In this document: in pieces, positions 1 through 8,117 of the stretch
Layout of the letters: each line of letters begins with the position of its first letter
Position numbering within the stretch: the first letter of the stretch is position 1
Assembly (NCBI RefSeq): GCF_947087965.1
Contig: NZ_CAMUES010000006.1
Coordinates: 62,001-126,000, forward strand
Reading direction: 5' to 3'
Length of the DNA stretch: 64,000 nucleotides
From: an uncultured Mobiluncus sp.
GTDB taxonomy: Bacteria; Actinomycetota; Actinomycetes; Actinomycetales; Actinomycetaceae
Notes under the pieces: generated by a model
Databases searched by the model: none
Seen by the model: the letters and a program-made list of their open reading frames with translations, nothing else
Told to the model about the DNA's origin: nothing
Made by a program: the position numbers and the translations under genes

Positions 1-1506
1 AATGGGGTGTCATGTTCCGGTACTAAAATCTCTCCTTACCATGTGTTAACAGCAGCACATTGCTATTATGTAGGTAATCCTAATGTAGGTGTCGTGATTA
101 CATCAGATTCCGGAATGCGTATATGGGATTCTAATTCGACCAAGTTGTATCACAATGGCGGGAACATAGCTTCTTGGTCAGTCTTCCCGGACGGAAGAGA
201 CCTTGCTTTAATCACCACAAAGACACCTTTGTCTGGGGCCATTGCTAATGTCGTGAATGTAGACACTATTAAAGACCAATTATCATCTATGCAAATTAAG
301 GCGTGCGGGGAACGTTTAATCGACAGCAATGGAAACGCAGTCGATGGCGGAAAAGACAATGCCTCCTGTGCTGTATTTGGTGGAGCAACTACAATTAATT
401 CTAATTCTGTTTACTCCGAGTCTGTATGGACTACGGCTGGTAATCCTGTAGAACATGGAGATTCGGGTGGCGGAATTTTCGCAAATGGCAACTTGTTTGC
501 TGTGCTCGCTCATAATCCTACTGAAACCAGCAGCAAGAGCAATTCAGTAAAATATTCCGTTCTCGGTGCCCTCATTGACTCCGCCGTTTACTCTTGGCTG
601 CAAGCACATGGGGTGCCGTTGAGCAACCAGCAACCCCAGCAGCCCAAGCCCCAGGGCATCCAGGTAGGCAAGTCGCGTATTGGTGGTATCACTCGTGTTT
701 CTACTTCCACAATGCTGCTAGATAACGCCGCGAACAAGTCCGAGGTGGTGTTGGCTACGGGTCGCAACTTCCCGGATGGTCTGGTGGCGGGTGCCCTGGC
801 CGGAGCCTCCAAATCCGGCGTGGTCCTGACTATGGGAACCACTGCTATTGAGCCGGAGACTCTAAGCAAGTTGAAGTCCGTGGGAACCAGCAAGGTCACT
901 ATTGTCGGCGGAACCGGTGCCGTCAGCCAAGGTGTGGAGGATTCTCTGAAATCGGCGGGAATCCAGGTTGTGCGTATTGCGGGAACCGACAGGTACGATA
1001 CGGCTTTCAAGGTGTACGACTACATGAAGAACACCGGGAAACTAAAGACCAGCAGCGTGTTCGTCGCCACTGGCAAAAACTTTCCTGACGCCCTGGCGGC
1101 TTCCGCAGTAGCGGCGAAAATCGGTGCGGCGGTTATCCTGGCGGACACCCCGGAGCAGGTGAATCGCGTGGCGGGAACCTATCCGTACGCAGTAGGAGCA
1201 CAAACCAAGGCTCTTATGTCGGAGACTGTCTCCATGTCAGGATGGTTCGACGGCAAAGACCGGTATGACACCGCGAACAAGCTGGTGAATTGGTCGCGAT
1301 GGAAGGGCGGCGACACCGTGATGGTGGCTATCGGCACGAATTTTGCTGATGCTCTTGCGGCTGGTCCGCTGGCGGCTTCCACGGGACAGTTGCTGGTTTT
1401 GGCGAACCCTTCGTCTGCGGTTCTCAAGGTGCCAGCGGGCGTGAAGAACCTGGTCTTCATCGGCGGAGAGGGAGCGAATCCCGACAAGTACGCGGTCATT
1501 AACTGA
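1..1506 (+). CDS. Secreted trypsin-like serine protease with C-terminal CWB2 repeats (5' end outside window)
   Basis: The reading frame is open to the left edge, so the signal peptide and start are missing. The protease part (to about base 600) carries the chymotrypsin triad in order: His in TAAHC (codon at 58), Asp in DLALI (codon at 199) and Ser in GDSGGG (codon at 463). From about base 664 follow about three cell-wall-binding type 2 (CWB2) repeats, seen as NFPDG, NFPDA and NFADA motifs plus GTDRYDTA and GKDRYDTA. CWB2 repeats are known to anchor exoproteins non-covalently to the Gram-positive wall, so a wall-attached exoprotease is inferred. A strong terminator follows. The substrate is unknown. 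Confidence 0.9.
   Translation, partial: NGVSCSGTKISPYHVLTAAHCYYVGNPNVGVVITSDSGMRIWDSNSTKLYHNGGNIASWSVFPDGRDLALITTKTPLSGAIANVVNVDTIKDQLSSMQIKACGERLIDSNGNAVDGGKDNASCAVFGGATTINSNSVYSESVWTTAGNPVEHGDSGGGIFANGNLFAVLAHNPTETSSKSNSVKYSVLGALIDSAVYSWLQAHGVPLSNQQPQQPKPQGIQVGKSRIGGITRVSTSTMLLDNAANKSEVVLATGRNFPDGLVAGALAGASKSGVVLTMGTTAIEPETLSKLKSVGTSKVTIVGGTGAVSQGVEDSLKSAGIQVVRIAGTDRYDTAFKVYDYMKNTGKLKTSSVFVATGKNFPDALAASAVAAKIGAAVILADTPEQVNRVAGTYPYAVGAQTKALMSETVSMSGWFDGKDRYDTANKLVNWSRWKGGDTVMVAIGTNFADALAAGPLAASTGQLLVLANPSSAVLKVPAGVKNLVFIGGEGANPDKYAVIN
1372..1506 (+). repeat. CWB2 3'-end segment, copy 1 (left of hipBA)
   Basis: These last 44 codons plus stop of the protease gene have a second copy at 3284-3418, after hipA. 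The two encoded segments match at 38 of 44 residues and both end in PDKYAVIN. Together they bracket the hipBA module as diverged direct repeats. Confidence 0.85.
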
Positions 1507-1518
1507 CCTCGTGAACCA

Positions 1519-1558
1519 AGCAAACCCCCCATCCTTTGCCGGGTGGGGGGGTTTTGCT
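1519..1558 (+). terminator. Rho-independent terminator after the CWB2 protease gene
   Basis: A GC-rich stem of a C-run and a G-run (AGCAAACCCCCC pairing with GGGGGGTTTTGCT) surrounds the loop, and the right arm includes a short T run. It lies 13 bases after the stop codon. Confidence 0.8.
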
Positions 1559-1577
1559 ATGCATTGATTTTAGAAAT

Positions 1578-1630
1578 AATGTTAGCTTATTGCGAGCTTA
1601 AGAGTTATAATGTTACATACAGCTAACATT
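1578..1630 (+). promoter_or_regulatory. hipBA promoter with autoregulatory operator half-sites
   Basis: A perfect 10-bp inverted repeat (AATGTTAGCT at 1578-1587, AGCTAACATT at 1621-1630) flanks a consensus -10 box TATAAT at 1606-1611. A third half-site AATGTTA at 1609-1615 overlaps the -10 box. HipB-type antitoxins are known to repress by binding several palindromes over their own promoter, so these are probable HipB sites. The -35 region (about 1582-1588) is weak. Confidence 0.65.
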
Positions 1631-1641
1631 AAGGAGGTCGT

Positions 1642-1935
1642 ATGCAGGTTCTTACGCCATCAACCAGCCGCAACGCCAAGCAGCTCGGCGAGCATGTCAG
1701 AAACTGGCGGAAAATCCACAAATTTACTCAAAAGAATCTTGCGGGAAGGGCTAAAATCACCAGGCAAGCCTTGGCGAAAATCGAACGGGGAAACCCTCAT
1801 GCCCGCTTGGATGACATCTTGTCAATCCTGGAGATTCTCGGGCAAGAGAAGAAAATGCTCGACTCTCTAGACCCCCTGAATGACTCCGTGGCCCGGCTTC
1901 GATGGGGGCTGACCGAGAAAGAGAGGGTCCGGTGA
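1642..1935 (+). CDS. hipB: HipB-like antitoxin / XRE-family DNA-binding repressor
   Basis: This 97-residue protein has a Cro/C1-type helix-turn-helix at roughly residues 15-70 (QLGEHVRNWRKI, FTQKNLAGRAKITRQALAKI). It starts at an ATG five bases after a perfect AAGGAGG (1631-1637). Its stop overlaps the GTG start of hipA (GTGA), a layout typical of translationally coupled toxin-antitoxin pairs. HipB proteins neutralise the HipA kinase and repress the operon. The upstream palindromes fit that role. The HipB assignment rests on the HipA partner more than on HipB-specific sequence. Confidence 0.85.
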   Translation: MQVLTPSTSRNAKQLGEHVRNWRKIHKFTQKNLAGRAKITRQALAKIERGNPHARLDDILSILEILGQEKKMLDSLDPLNDSVARLRWGLTEKERVR

Positions 1936-3242
1936 ACGGCATTCTGGAAATCTATGCGGATGAAATCCACGCCGGGACTTTATTTGGTCAGGGGAATTCT
2001 ATTTCCGGCAGTTCGACTTTCGCCTACGCCGGAGAGTGGCTGAGTCGCCCGGACGCCTACCCGCTCAGCCCGGACATCCCGTTGAATGAGAAAAGCACAC
2101 ATTTTTACGGCGACCCGCAAATGCCCGGTGCCATTGCGGACGCAGGCCCCGACTCTTGGGGCAAAAGGCTTATACATGCCACGCACCGTGGGAAGGAAAT
2201 GTCCGAGTTTGACATTATCGCAGCGGTTGACGACCGGTTGCGGATGGGGAACCTCAGAATATATTCCGATGGTCAGCCTGTCGCACTCAAAGTTGACCCG
2301 CTGCCCTCCCTGGATGCGGCATTGCAAGCGGCTGAGTATGCGGGAAACCTTGATGCCATGACGGATGACCAGCTCAAGCTGGTGGCCGATGCGGGGTCTT
2401 CACTCGGGGGTGCCAGGCCGAAAGTAAACGTCAACGACCAGGATTTCGGGCTGTCCATACTGAAGTTTCCCTGGCGGCATGAAGACGACGATACGGAAGC
2501 ATGGGAGTTCGTGGCCTTGTCGTGTGCGAACCAGGCTGGCATCCCCACCCCGGAGCACAGACATTTGAGAGTGGATGACTTCAATTCTGCCCTGTTGGTG
2601 AAAAGGTTTGACCGCGAAAACAACCGGAGAATCGGCTACATCTCTGCCCGTTCCGCACTCTCACTTAGAGCTAATGACAGCTACTCCTACGAGGAGCTGG
2701 CAAACAAAATCGACATATTGTGTGTAGACCCGGAAAAAAACAAACGTTCTTTGTTTGACCGTATCGCCTTGTCAATCATTTTTGACAATGTGGACGACCA
2801 CATGCGAAACCATGGTTTTCTCCGCGAAAAAGACGGATGGGCATTATCCCCGGCTTTCGACATAACGCCACAATGGCAGGGATGGAGAACGGATGCAACC
2901 CCCATCGTCTACGGGCAAAGCGGCTTCAACAGGACGCTGGAGCAACTGGAAAAATCTTCGGAGAAGCTCGGAATCCCCAGGCAAGAAGCAAAACAACGGA
3001 TAGCCGCCGTTGCGGATGCCTGCTCGAACTTCATGCAGATAGCAAAAGACCTTGGAATCGCCTACATTGACGAATCGAACATGGCAAAGAACATCTCCAA
3101 GAAAATCGAGGAAGCCGCCCCCCTCGCCGTTTCAGTCCCAAAACGCAAGGAAACACCCCCGCCAGGCAAAATCTGGGTAAAAGAGCACTATCGGGGCGGA
3201 AAACTGGTGCCCGGATACTGGCGTACAGCTCCAAATAGGTGA
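1932..3242 (+). CDS. hipA: HipA-type serine/threonine kinase toxin
   Basis: About 436 residues, close to the 440 of E. coli HipA. Visible kinase features are the SSLGGARPK loop (about residue 155), LLVKRFDR, the catalytic DNVDDHMRN segment (about 284) and the metal-binding LSPAFD segment (about 304). HipA kinases of this fold phosphorylate a translation target (GltX in E. coli) and arrest growth; the target here is unknown. I chose the GTG at 1932 because it overlaps the hipB stop. An in-frame ATG 30 bases upstream is possible but lies inside hipB. All recognised kinase motifs look intact, so the toxin is probably functional. Confidence 0.88.
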   Translation: MNGILEIYADEIHAGTLFGQGNSISGSSTFAYAGEWLSRPDAYPLSPDIPLNEKSTHFYGDPQMPGAIADAGPDSWGKRLIHATHRGKEMSEFDIIAAVDDRLRMGNLRIYSDGQPVALKVDPLPSLDAALQAAEYAGNLDAMTDDQLKLVADAGSSLGGARPKVNVNDQDFGLSILKFPWRHEDDDTEAWEFVALSCANQAGIPTPEHRHLRVDDFNSALLVKRFDRENNRRIGYISARSALSLRANDSYSYEELANKIDILCVDPEKNKRSLFDRIALSIIFDNVDDHMRNHGFLREKDGWALSPAFDITPQWQGWRTDATPIVYGQSGFNRTLEQLEKSSEKLGIPRQEAKQRIAAVADACSNFMQIAKDLGIAYIDESNMAKNISKKIEEAAPLAVSVPKRKETPPPGKIWVKEHYRGGKLVPGYWRTAPNR

Positions 3243-3283
3243 GCCGAGTCACCGCCACCATACTTGTACACGGCCGTGCCCTG

Positions 3284-3418
3284 GCAGCCTCCACCGGACA
3301 GTTGCTGGTTTTGGCGAACCCCAACTCCAATACCTTAAAGGTTCCGGCTGGTACCAAGATTCTGGTCTTCATTGGCGGGGAAGCCGCGAACCCCGACAAG
3401 TACGCGGTAATCAACTAA
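3284..3418 (+). pseudogene. CWB2-repeat gene fragment (3' end only), copy 2
   Basis: Forty-four codons and a TAA encode the end of a CWB2 protein (starting [13 protein letters not shown], ending PDKYAVIN). They match the end of the protease gene at 1372-1506 at 38 of 44 residues. The frame stays open upstream to the hipA stop, but no protease or further CWB2 sequence is present, so this is a remnant. It has its own strong terminator, as an intact gene would have. Confidence 0.82.
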
Positions 3419-3427
3419 GCCGACAGT

Positions 3428-3467
3428 GCAAAACCCCGGTCACCGTAAAAAGTGACCGGGGTTTTGC
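3428..3467 (+). terminator. Strong terminator after the CWB2 remnant
   Basis: A perfect 16-bp stem (GCAAAACCCCGGTCAC with GTGACCGGGGTTTTGC) surrounds an 8-base loop. It now terminates hipBA transcription but by position belonged to the truncated CWB2 gene. Confidence 0.85.
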
Positions 3468-3558
3468 CGCGTTCCCGAGGCGTCGTGCTGGGGCGGCAAT
3501 CAGTCCTGGGGATGAGATTTGCGGGAATAAAAGCCTGACAAAGTCGGTTAAACTGAGT

Positions 3559-4032
3559 GTGATGAACCAAAAAGATACCTTTGCCAACATGAAGTTGCCT
3601 TACGCGCTGCGTCCGGGGATTAGCCCGGAGCGTTCGGTCAGGCCGGCGAATCGTGCGGGGGTGCGAAGCCTACCTAAAAAGCGGTATTCTGATTCCATGA
3701 TGCAGATTTCTCCAGTTGCTAAAGCCTCCACGCCAGTATTGCGGCGCGAGCTCGGGGAGGTTTTGCGTCAACTGCGCCAAACTCGCGGCCTGACTTTGCG
3801 CGATGTTTCGGCGAAGGCGCGCGTGTCGTTGGGTTACCTTTCCGAGGTGGAACGCGGTCAAAAGGAAGCCTCCAGCGAGTTGCTGGCCTCCATCTGTTAC
3901 GCGTTGGACGCGCCGGTTTCTTTCGTACTCCATGAAGTTGCCGATCGGATAGCTGTGGTCGAGGGCGTGGTGGTCCCCGAGCTGGTGCCCGATGAGCTGC
4001 TGGACAGCATCGACTGTGCCCCGATTTCCTGA
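3559..4032 (+). CDS. clgR: ClgR-like XRE transcriptional regulator
   Basis: The C-terminal half holds the diagnostic helix-turn-helix run of ClgR proteins: [19 protein letters not shown], then [15 protein letters not shown]. ClgR activates clp protease genes and is itself a Clp substrate in actinobacteria, which fits the clpP1P2 and clpX genes 6-8 kb away. The stop overlaps the start of the DUF3046 gene (ATGA), an arrangement conserved in actinobacteria. The start is uncertain: the frame opens at GTG 3559/ATG 3562, but homology-like sequence begins at ATG 3697, and neither has a clear ribosome site. The first 46 residues may not be translated. Confidence 0.78.
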   Translation: MMNQKDTFANMKLPYALRPGISPERSVRPANRAGVRSLPKKRYSDSMMQISPVAKASTPVLRRELGEVLRQLRQTRGLTLRDVSAKARVSLGYLSEVERGQKEASSELLASICYALDAPVSFVLHEVADRIAVVEGVVVPELVPDELLDSIDCAPIS

Positions 4033-4298
4033 TGGCTCAAATCCAGGGCGGTCCGGTGCAGCGCGGCATGACGCGCTCTCAGTTTAAGCAAGCGCTCTCC
4101 GAGGTGTTTCCGCACGGTTTGGGCGAAACTCTGGCCAGCGACCAAGTATTGACCGAATGGGGCATGACCGCGCTCCAGGCGCTAGAACGTGGCGCGGATC
4201 CCCTCGCGGTGTGGCAAGCCCTGCTGCGCGCCACCGATCGGGACACGGAGGAAAACCTGTTCTGGCATCGCCGGGATTTACACGCGTCGCGTCACTAG
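4032..4298 (+). CDS. DUF3046 family protein
   Basis: This 88-residue protein matches the actinobacterial DUF3046 pattern: a short N-terminus, MTRSQFKQALSEVFP, a central VLTEWGMTALQALERG and DPLAVWQALLRA. Members usually lie between clgR and recA. Here the link to the clgR-like gene is kept (one-base-step ATGA overlap) but proS follows instead of recA. The function of the family is not known. The overlap suggests co-translation with the regulator. Confidence 0.75.
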   Translation: MAQIQGGPVQRGMTRSQFKQALSEVFPHGLGETLASDQVLTEWGMTALQALERGADPLAVWQALLRATDRDTEENLFWHRRDLHASRH

Positions 4299-4393
4299 CC
4301 CCTGCCTGCGGCCCAAATGCTACTATCTGGCGGGCAAATCCCGAGGTCGGGTTGGTTTTAATCTTTGGGCTGGTTTCGCGGTAAAGTTGAGGA

Positions 4394-6265
4394 ATGCTTA
4401 CAAAAATGTCCTCTTTCTTTGTCCGCACCCTGCGTGAAGACCCGGTAGAAGCCGAAGTGGAGTCCCACAAGTTACTGGTGCGGGCGGGCTATATTCGCCG
4501 CGCCGCGCCAGGGATTTACACCTGGCTGCCGCTGGGGTTGAAAACTTTGCGGCGCGTGGAAAACATTGTGCGTGAAGAAATGGACCGTATCGGGGGACAA
4601 GAACTGCAGTTCCCGATGCTGCTGTCCAGCGAACCTTACGTGGCGACGAACCGCTGGGAAGAGTTCGGCCCTTCGCTGTTCAAACTCAAAGACCGCAAAG
4701 ACGGGGATTACCTGCTGGCCCCCACCCACGAAGAAATGTTTACCCTCGCGGTAAAGGACCTGTACACCTCGTACAAAGACCTGCCGGTCATTCTGTACCA
4801 GATGAAAGAAAAGTACCGCGATGAAGCTCGTCCGCGCGCGGGAATCATTCGGGGTCGCGAGTTCGTGATGAAAGACTCCTATTCCTTTGACCTCACGGAT
4901 CAGGGGCTGGAGCATTCTTACGCCCTGCACCGCGGAGCTTACCGGCGGGTCTTTACCCGTATCGGACTGGATTACGTCATTTGTCACGCCCTGAGCGGCC
5001 CGATGGGCGGTTCCGCCTCCGAAGAATTCCTGTTCCCCTGCGCAGTTGGCGAGGACACCTTCGTGAAGTCCCCCGGAGGCTACGCCGCCAACGCGGAGGC
5101 CGTCACCACCATCGCTCCGCAGCCCCTCCCTTATGACGACGCCCCCGCCGCGGAAGTACGGCCGACCCCGGACTCCACCACGATTGAAACGTTGGTGGAC
5201 CAAGCGAACAAACTCTATCCGCGCGCGGACCGGCCTTGGGAAGCTAGCGACACGCTGAAAAACGTGGTGGTGGTCGCCGATTATCCTGACGGGCACAAAG
5301 AAGTCCTGGTTATCGGGGTCCCCGGCAACCGCGAGGTTGACATGAAACGCCTGGAGGCGAGCCTGTCTCCCGCTGACGTGCGCATGGCGGAGGCCAAAGA
5401 CCTGGAGGCCTACCCGGATTTGGTGCCGGGCTACATCGGCCCGCAGGTCATCGGCCCGAACTCACCGAAACGCACTACGGACGCGGACGGTAATCCTGTC
5501 GGTTCCCCGCGCTACCTGATTGATCCGCGAATTGTTCCGGGCACGCGCTGGGTGACGGGAGCCAACCAGGCCGGAATGCACGTGTTCAACCTGGTGTGCG
5601 GGCGCGATTTTACGGCCGATGGCACTATTGAGGCCGCGGAAGTCTTGGAGGGCGACCCGGCTCCGGATGGTTCGGGGCCGTTGACGTTGGAGCGCGGCAT
5701 CGAAATCGGCCACATTTTCGCGCTGGGACGCAAGTACGCCAAGGCTCTGGGGCTGAGCGTGCTGGACGAAAACGGTAAGGCACAAGTCGTGACGATGGGC
5801 TCTTACGGTATTGGCGTGTCGCGTCTGGTGGCGGCCATTGCCGAAGCAAACCACGATGATAAGGGACTGATGTGGCCGCTCAATATCGCCCCGTTCCAGG
5901 TTCACGTGCTGGCCACCGGCAAAGACCCAGAAATTTTTGCCACTGCCGAAAAGCTCGCGTGCCAGCTCGATGCGGCTGGTATCCAAGTGCTGTACGATGA
6001 CCGCCCGAAGGCTTCCGCCGGGGTGAAATTCAAGGACGCAGAGCTGTTGGGAATGCCTTTTGCACTGGTCGTGGGCAAGGGCTTGGCTGAGGGCAAGGTC
6101 GAGATTCGTCAGCGCCGCGAGGGCACAACTGTGGAAACCTCCCCGGAGAACTGCGTGGAGGAACTGCTGCAGGCCATCGCGGATGAGGGAGCAAAAACGG
6201 CTTTCTCCCTCAGCTCCACTGAGCTGATTGGCGAGCCTGATCAGTGGGAAAAGGATCAAAACTAG
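4394..6265 (+). CDS. proS: Prolyl-tRNA synthetase (bacterial type with editing domain)
   Basis: This 623-residue class II synthetase charges tRNA-Pro. Visible are the N-terminal catalytic part ([26 protein letters not shown] at about residue 160), a long insertion at about 225-400 corresponding to the bacterial editing domain, and motif 3 GSYGIGVSR near residue 468, followed by the anticodon-binding domain. ATG 4394 gives the expected start [17 protein letters not shown]; an ATG four codons later is also possible. The peptide deformylase gene follows after 30 bases, so the two are probably co-transcribed. Confidence 0.97.
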   Translation: MLTKMSSFFVRTLREDPVEAEVESHKLLVRAGYIRRAAPGIYTWLPLGLKTLRRVENIVREEMDRIGGQELQFPMLLSSEPYVATNRWEEFGPSLFKLKDRKDGDYLLAPTHEEMFTLAVKDLYTSYKDLPVILYQMKEKYRDEARPRAGIIRGREFVMKDSYSFDLTDQGLEHSYALHRGAYRRVFTRIGLDYVICHALSGPMGGSASEEFLFPCAVGEDTFVKSPGGYAANAEAVTTIAPQPLPYDDAPAAEVRPTPDSTTIETLVDQANKLYPRADRPWEASDTLKNVVVVADYPDGHKEVLVIGVPGNREVDMKRLEASLSPADVRMAEAKDLEAYPDLVPGYIGPQVIGPNSPKRTTDADGNPVGSPRYLIDPRIVPGTRWVTGANQAGMHVFNLVCGRDFTADGTIEAAEVLEGDPAPDGSGPLTLERGIEIGHIFALGRKYAKALGLSVLDENGKAQVVTMGSYGIGVSRLVAAIAEANHDDKGLMWPLNIAPFQVHVLATGKDPEIFATAEKLACQLDAAGIQVLYDDRPKASAGVKFKDAELLGMPFALVVGKGLAEGKVEIRQRREGTTVETSPENCVEELLQAIADEGAKTAFSLSSTELIGEPDQWEKDQN

Positions 6266-6295
6266 GCGCCCGGGCGGTGGCAAAGAGAGGTCAAC

Positions 6296-6790
6296 ATGGC
6301 ATTTCGTGAGATACGCGTGGTGGGGGATCCCGTGCTGCGCACCCCTTGTGACTGGATCACAGACCCGCGCGACCCCGGCGTGAAACAGCTGGTCGAGGAC
6401 CTGTTAGAGAACGTGGACGAGGACGGTCGCGCCGGGTTGGCGGCGAACCAAATCGGGGTCAGCCTGCGGGCGTTTTCCTGGAACATTGACGGGGAAGTCG
6501 GCTACGTTTTGAACCCCAAACTGGTCGCCACCAGCGAAGATGAATTCCAGGATGGCGACGAGGGCTGCCTGAGTGTGCCGGGGCTGTTTTACCCGACGAA
6601 ACGCGCTTGGTATGCCCGCGTGGAAGGCATCGACCTGGACGGAAAACCGCTGGTGGTTGAGGGTGAAGAACTGATGGGGCGCTGCCTGCAGCACGAATGC
6701 GACCATCTGGAGGGACAGTTGTACCTGGACAGATTGGAACGCAAATACCGCAAGGAAGCGCTGCAGCAAATTCGGAAAATGGGTTGGTAG
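6296..6790 (+). CDS. def: Peptide deformylase
   Basis: This 164-residue metalloenzyme removes the formyl group from nascent N-terminal Met. All three family motifs are present: GLAANQIGV (about residue 47), EGCLSVPG (about 89) and the metal-binding QHECDHLEG (about 133). An AGAGAGG ribosome site precedes the ATG. It follows proS closely, so shared transcription is likely. Confidence 0.96.
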   Translation: MAFREIRVVGDPVLRTPCDWITDPRDPGVKQLVEDLLENVDEDGRAGLAANQIGVSLRAFSWNIDGEVGYVLNPKLVATSEDEFQDGDEGCLSVPGLFYPTKRAWYARVEGIDLDGKPLVVEGEELMGRCLQHECDHLEGQLYLDRLERKYRKEALQQIRKMGW

Positions 6791-6892
6791 ACCCCGGATA
6801 GGCGTGCAACTGCCACCGGTTTAGCGCATAATAGAAACATAAGTTACCTCGTTGTGATTCGGTGTTCGGAGGGGAAGCCGCAATACCGGCCC

Positions 6893-6910
6893 GTTGAGCT
6901 GTGGCTCAAC
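6893..6910 (+). other. Small hairpin in the leader of the DUF3145 gene
   Basis: A perfect 7-bp stem (GTTGAGC / GCTCAAC) with a 4-base loop ends 12 bases before the ribosome-binding site at 6922-6927. It could modulate translation; nothing else supports a function. Confidence 0.3.
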
Positions 6911-6932
6911 TCAAGCACAACAGGAGGTAACC

Positions 6933-7430
6933 ATGAACCAATACACGCGAGGTGTCCTGTTTATTCACACGGCGCCCAGGGCGTTGTGTCCCCATATTGA
7001 GTGGGCGGCGGGGACGGTTTTGAACACCGAAGTCAGTTTGGATTGGACCGTCCAAGAGGCCGACCCGACGTTTTTTCGCGCCGAATTTTCTTGGGTAGGC
7101 ATGGTCGGAACCGGTGCCAAGTTGGCTTCAGCTCTGCGCGGGTGGGAACACTTACGCTATGAAGTGACCGAGGACGCGGCTCCTGGCACGGACGGCGGAC
7201 GCTGGTCCCACACTCCTGAATTGGGAATTTTCTATGCTCAAACCGATAGCGTGGGCAACGTGGTGGTGCCGGAAGGCCGAATCTTGGCGGCGTTGGAACA
7301 CGCGGATAATCCCTTGCAAATGCGCCGTGAGCTGGACTTAGCCTTGGGGCGCGCGTGGGATGAGGAGCTGGAACCGTACCGTTGGGCGGGTGTCGGTGCT
7401 CCGGTGAAGTACCTGCACAAGGTCGTGTGA
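6933..7430 (+). CDS. DUF3145 family protein
   Basis: This 165-residue soluble protein has the DUF3145 pattern (TRGVLFIHTAPRALCPHIEWA near the start, FRAEFSWVGMVGTGAKLASAL, LGIFYAQTDSVGN). The family is common in actinobacteria and has no assigned function. I chose ATG 6933 because AGGAGG lies five bases upstream; the frame is open 39 bases further but that part has no ribosome site. It stands alone between def and the DUF3052 gene. Confidence 0.8.
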   Translation: MNQYTRGVLFIHTAPRALCPHIEWAAGTVLNTEVSLDWTVQEADPTFFRAEFSWVGMVGTGAKLASALRGWEHLRYEVTEDAAPGTDGGRWSHTPELGIFYAQTDSVGNVVVPEGRILAALEHADNPLQMRRELDLALGRAWDEELEPYRWAGVGAPVKYLHKVV

Positions 7431-7519
7431 GCCCTTTCTCAGGGTTGCCAACGTTGCCATTACGGGGAAAATTCGGTGTAAATTCCCCACGGAGGCTCGG
7501 TTTCATATATCCTGAAACT

Positions 7520-7975
7520 ATGACGAACAATGCTTCCGCCCACGCGGAACAATCTCAAAAGGATCGCGCAAACAAATCTCAGCCTGGTCTTGGTTTCGAA
7601 AAGGGATCGATTGTCCAAGAATTTTATTATGACGATGACGTCGATGAGACACTGCGTCGCGCCATTGAGGACTTCCTCGGAAACGAACTGGTCGACGAAG
7701 ATTACGGGGATGTCTCTGATGGGGCGCTGATTTGGTGGCGCGCCGAAGATGGCGAAGTCGATGATTTGGCGGATTTATTAGTTGACGCATCTGGAAACCT
7801 CGACGATGGCGGGCTGATTTGGGTCATGACCCCCGTGTCGGGCAAGGCGAATTCGGTGGATACCCAGTTCGTCGAGGAGGCCGCGAAAACCGCTGGTCTG
7901 CGGGTTATGTCCTCCTCTCACGTGAGTCCCGATTGGCTGGGAATCAGCCTCATGGCGCGCGGCACGAACCGCTGA
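7520..7975 (+). CDS. DUF3052 family protein
   Basis: This 151-residue acidic protein has the DUF3052 core (VQEFYYDDDVDETLRRAIED, DGALIWWR, DGGLIWVMTP, DWLGISLMARG). The family is actinobacterial and uncharacterised. The frame extends 138 bases upstream into the DUF3145 gene, but ATG 7520 fits the family start. A TATAT stretch just upstream suggests a separate promoter with a very short leader. No membrane segment or signal peptide is visible. Confidence 0.8.
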   Translation: MTNNASAHAEQSQKDRANKSQPGLGFEKGSIVQEFYYDDDVDETLRRAIEDFLGNELVDEDYGDVSDGALIWWRAEDGEVDDLADLLVDASGNLDDGGLIWVMTPVSGKANSVDTQFVEEAAKTAGLRVMSSSHVSPDWLGISLMARGTNR

Positions 7976-8117
7976 AATCCACCTCTATTGAATCCCCACT
8001 CGCCCCGACCCTAAGTTTCAGAAAAAGGGGCTAATGTCGTAAGATTTAGGGGCTTATGAAAACCAAGCGGACCGGACTGGCCGGCAGACCGCAAGAACAA
8101 ACGATTTTGGAGACAAA

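Noticed and set aside
1642..3418. Composite transposon or integron carrying hipBA
   Set aside because: No transposase, integrase, terminal inverted repeats or short target duplication was found; only the diverged CWB2 tails flank the module.
4472..5296. Long minus-strand frames opposite proS (also 5462-6283) and opposite valS on the plus strand (36249-37115, 37308-38132)
   Set aside because: Each is antisense to a complete tRNA synthetase gene, lacks a ribosome site and shows no domain.
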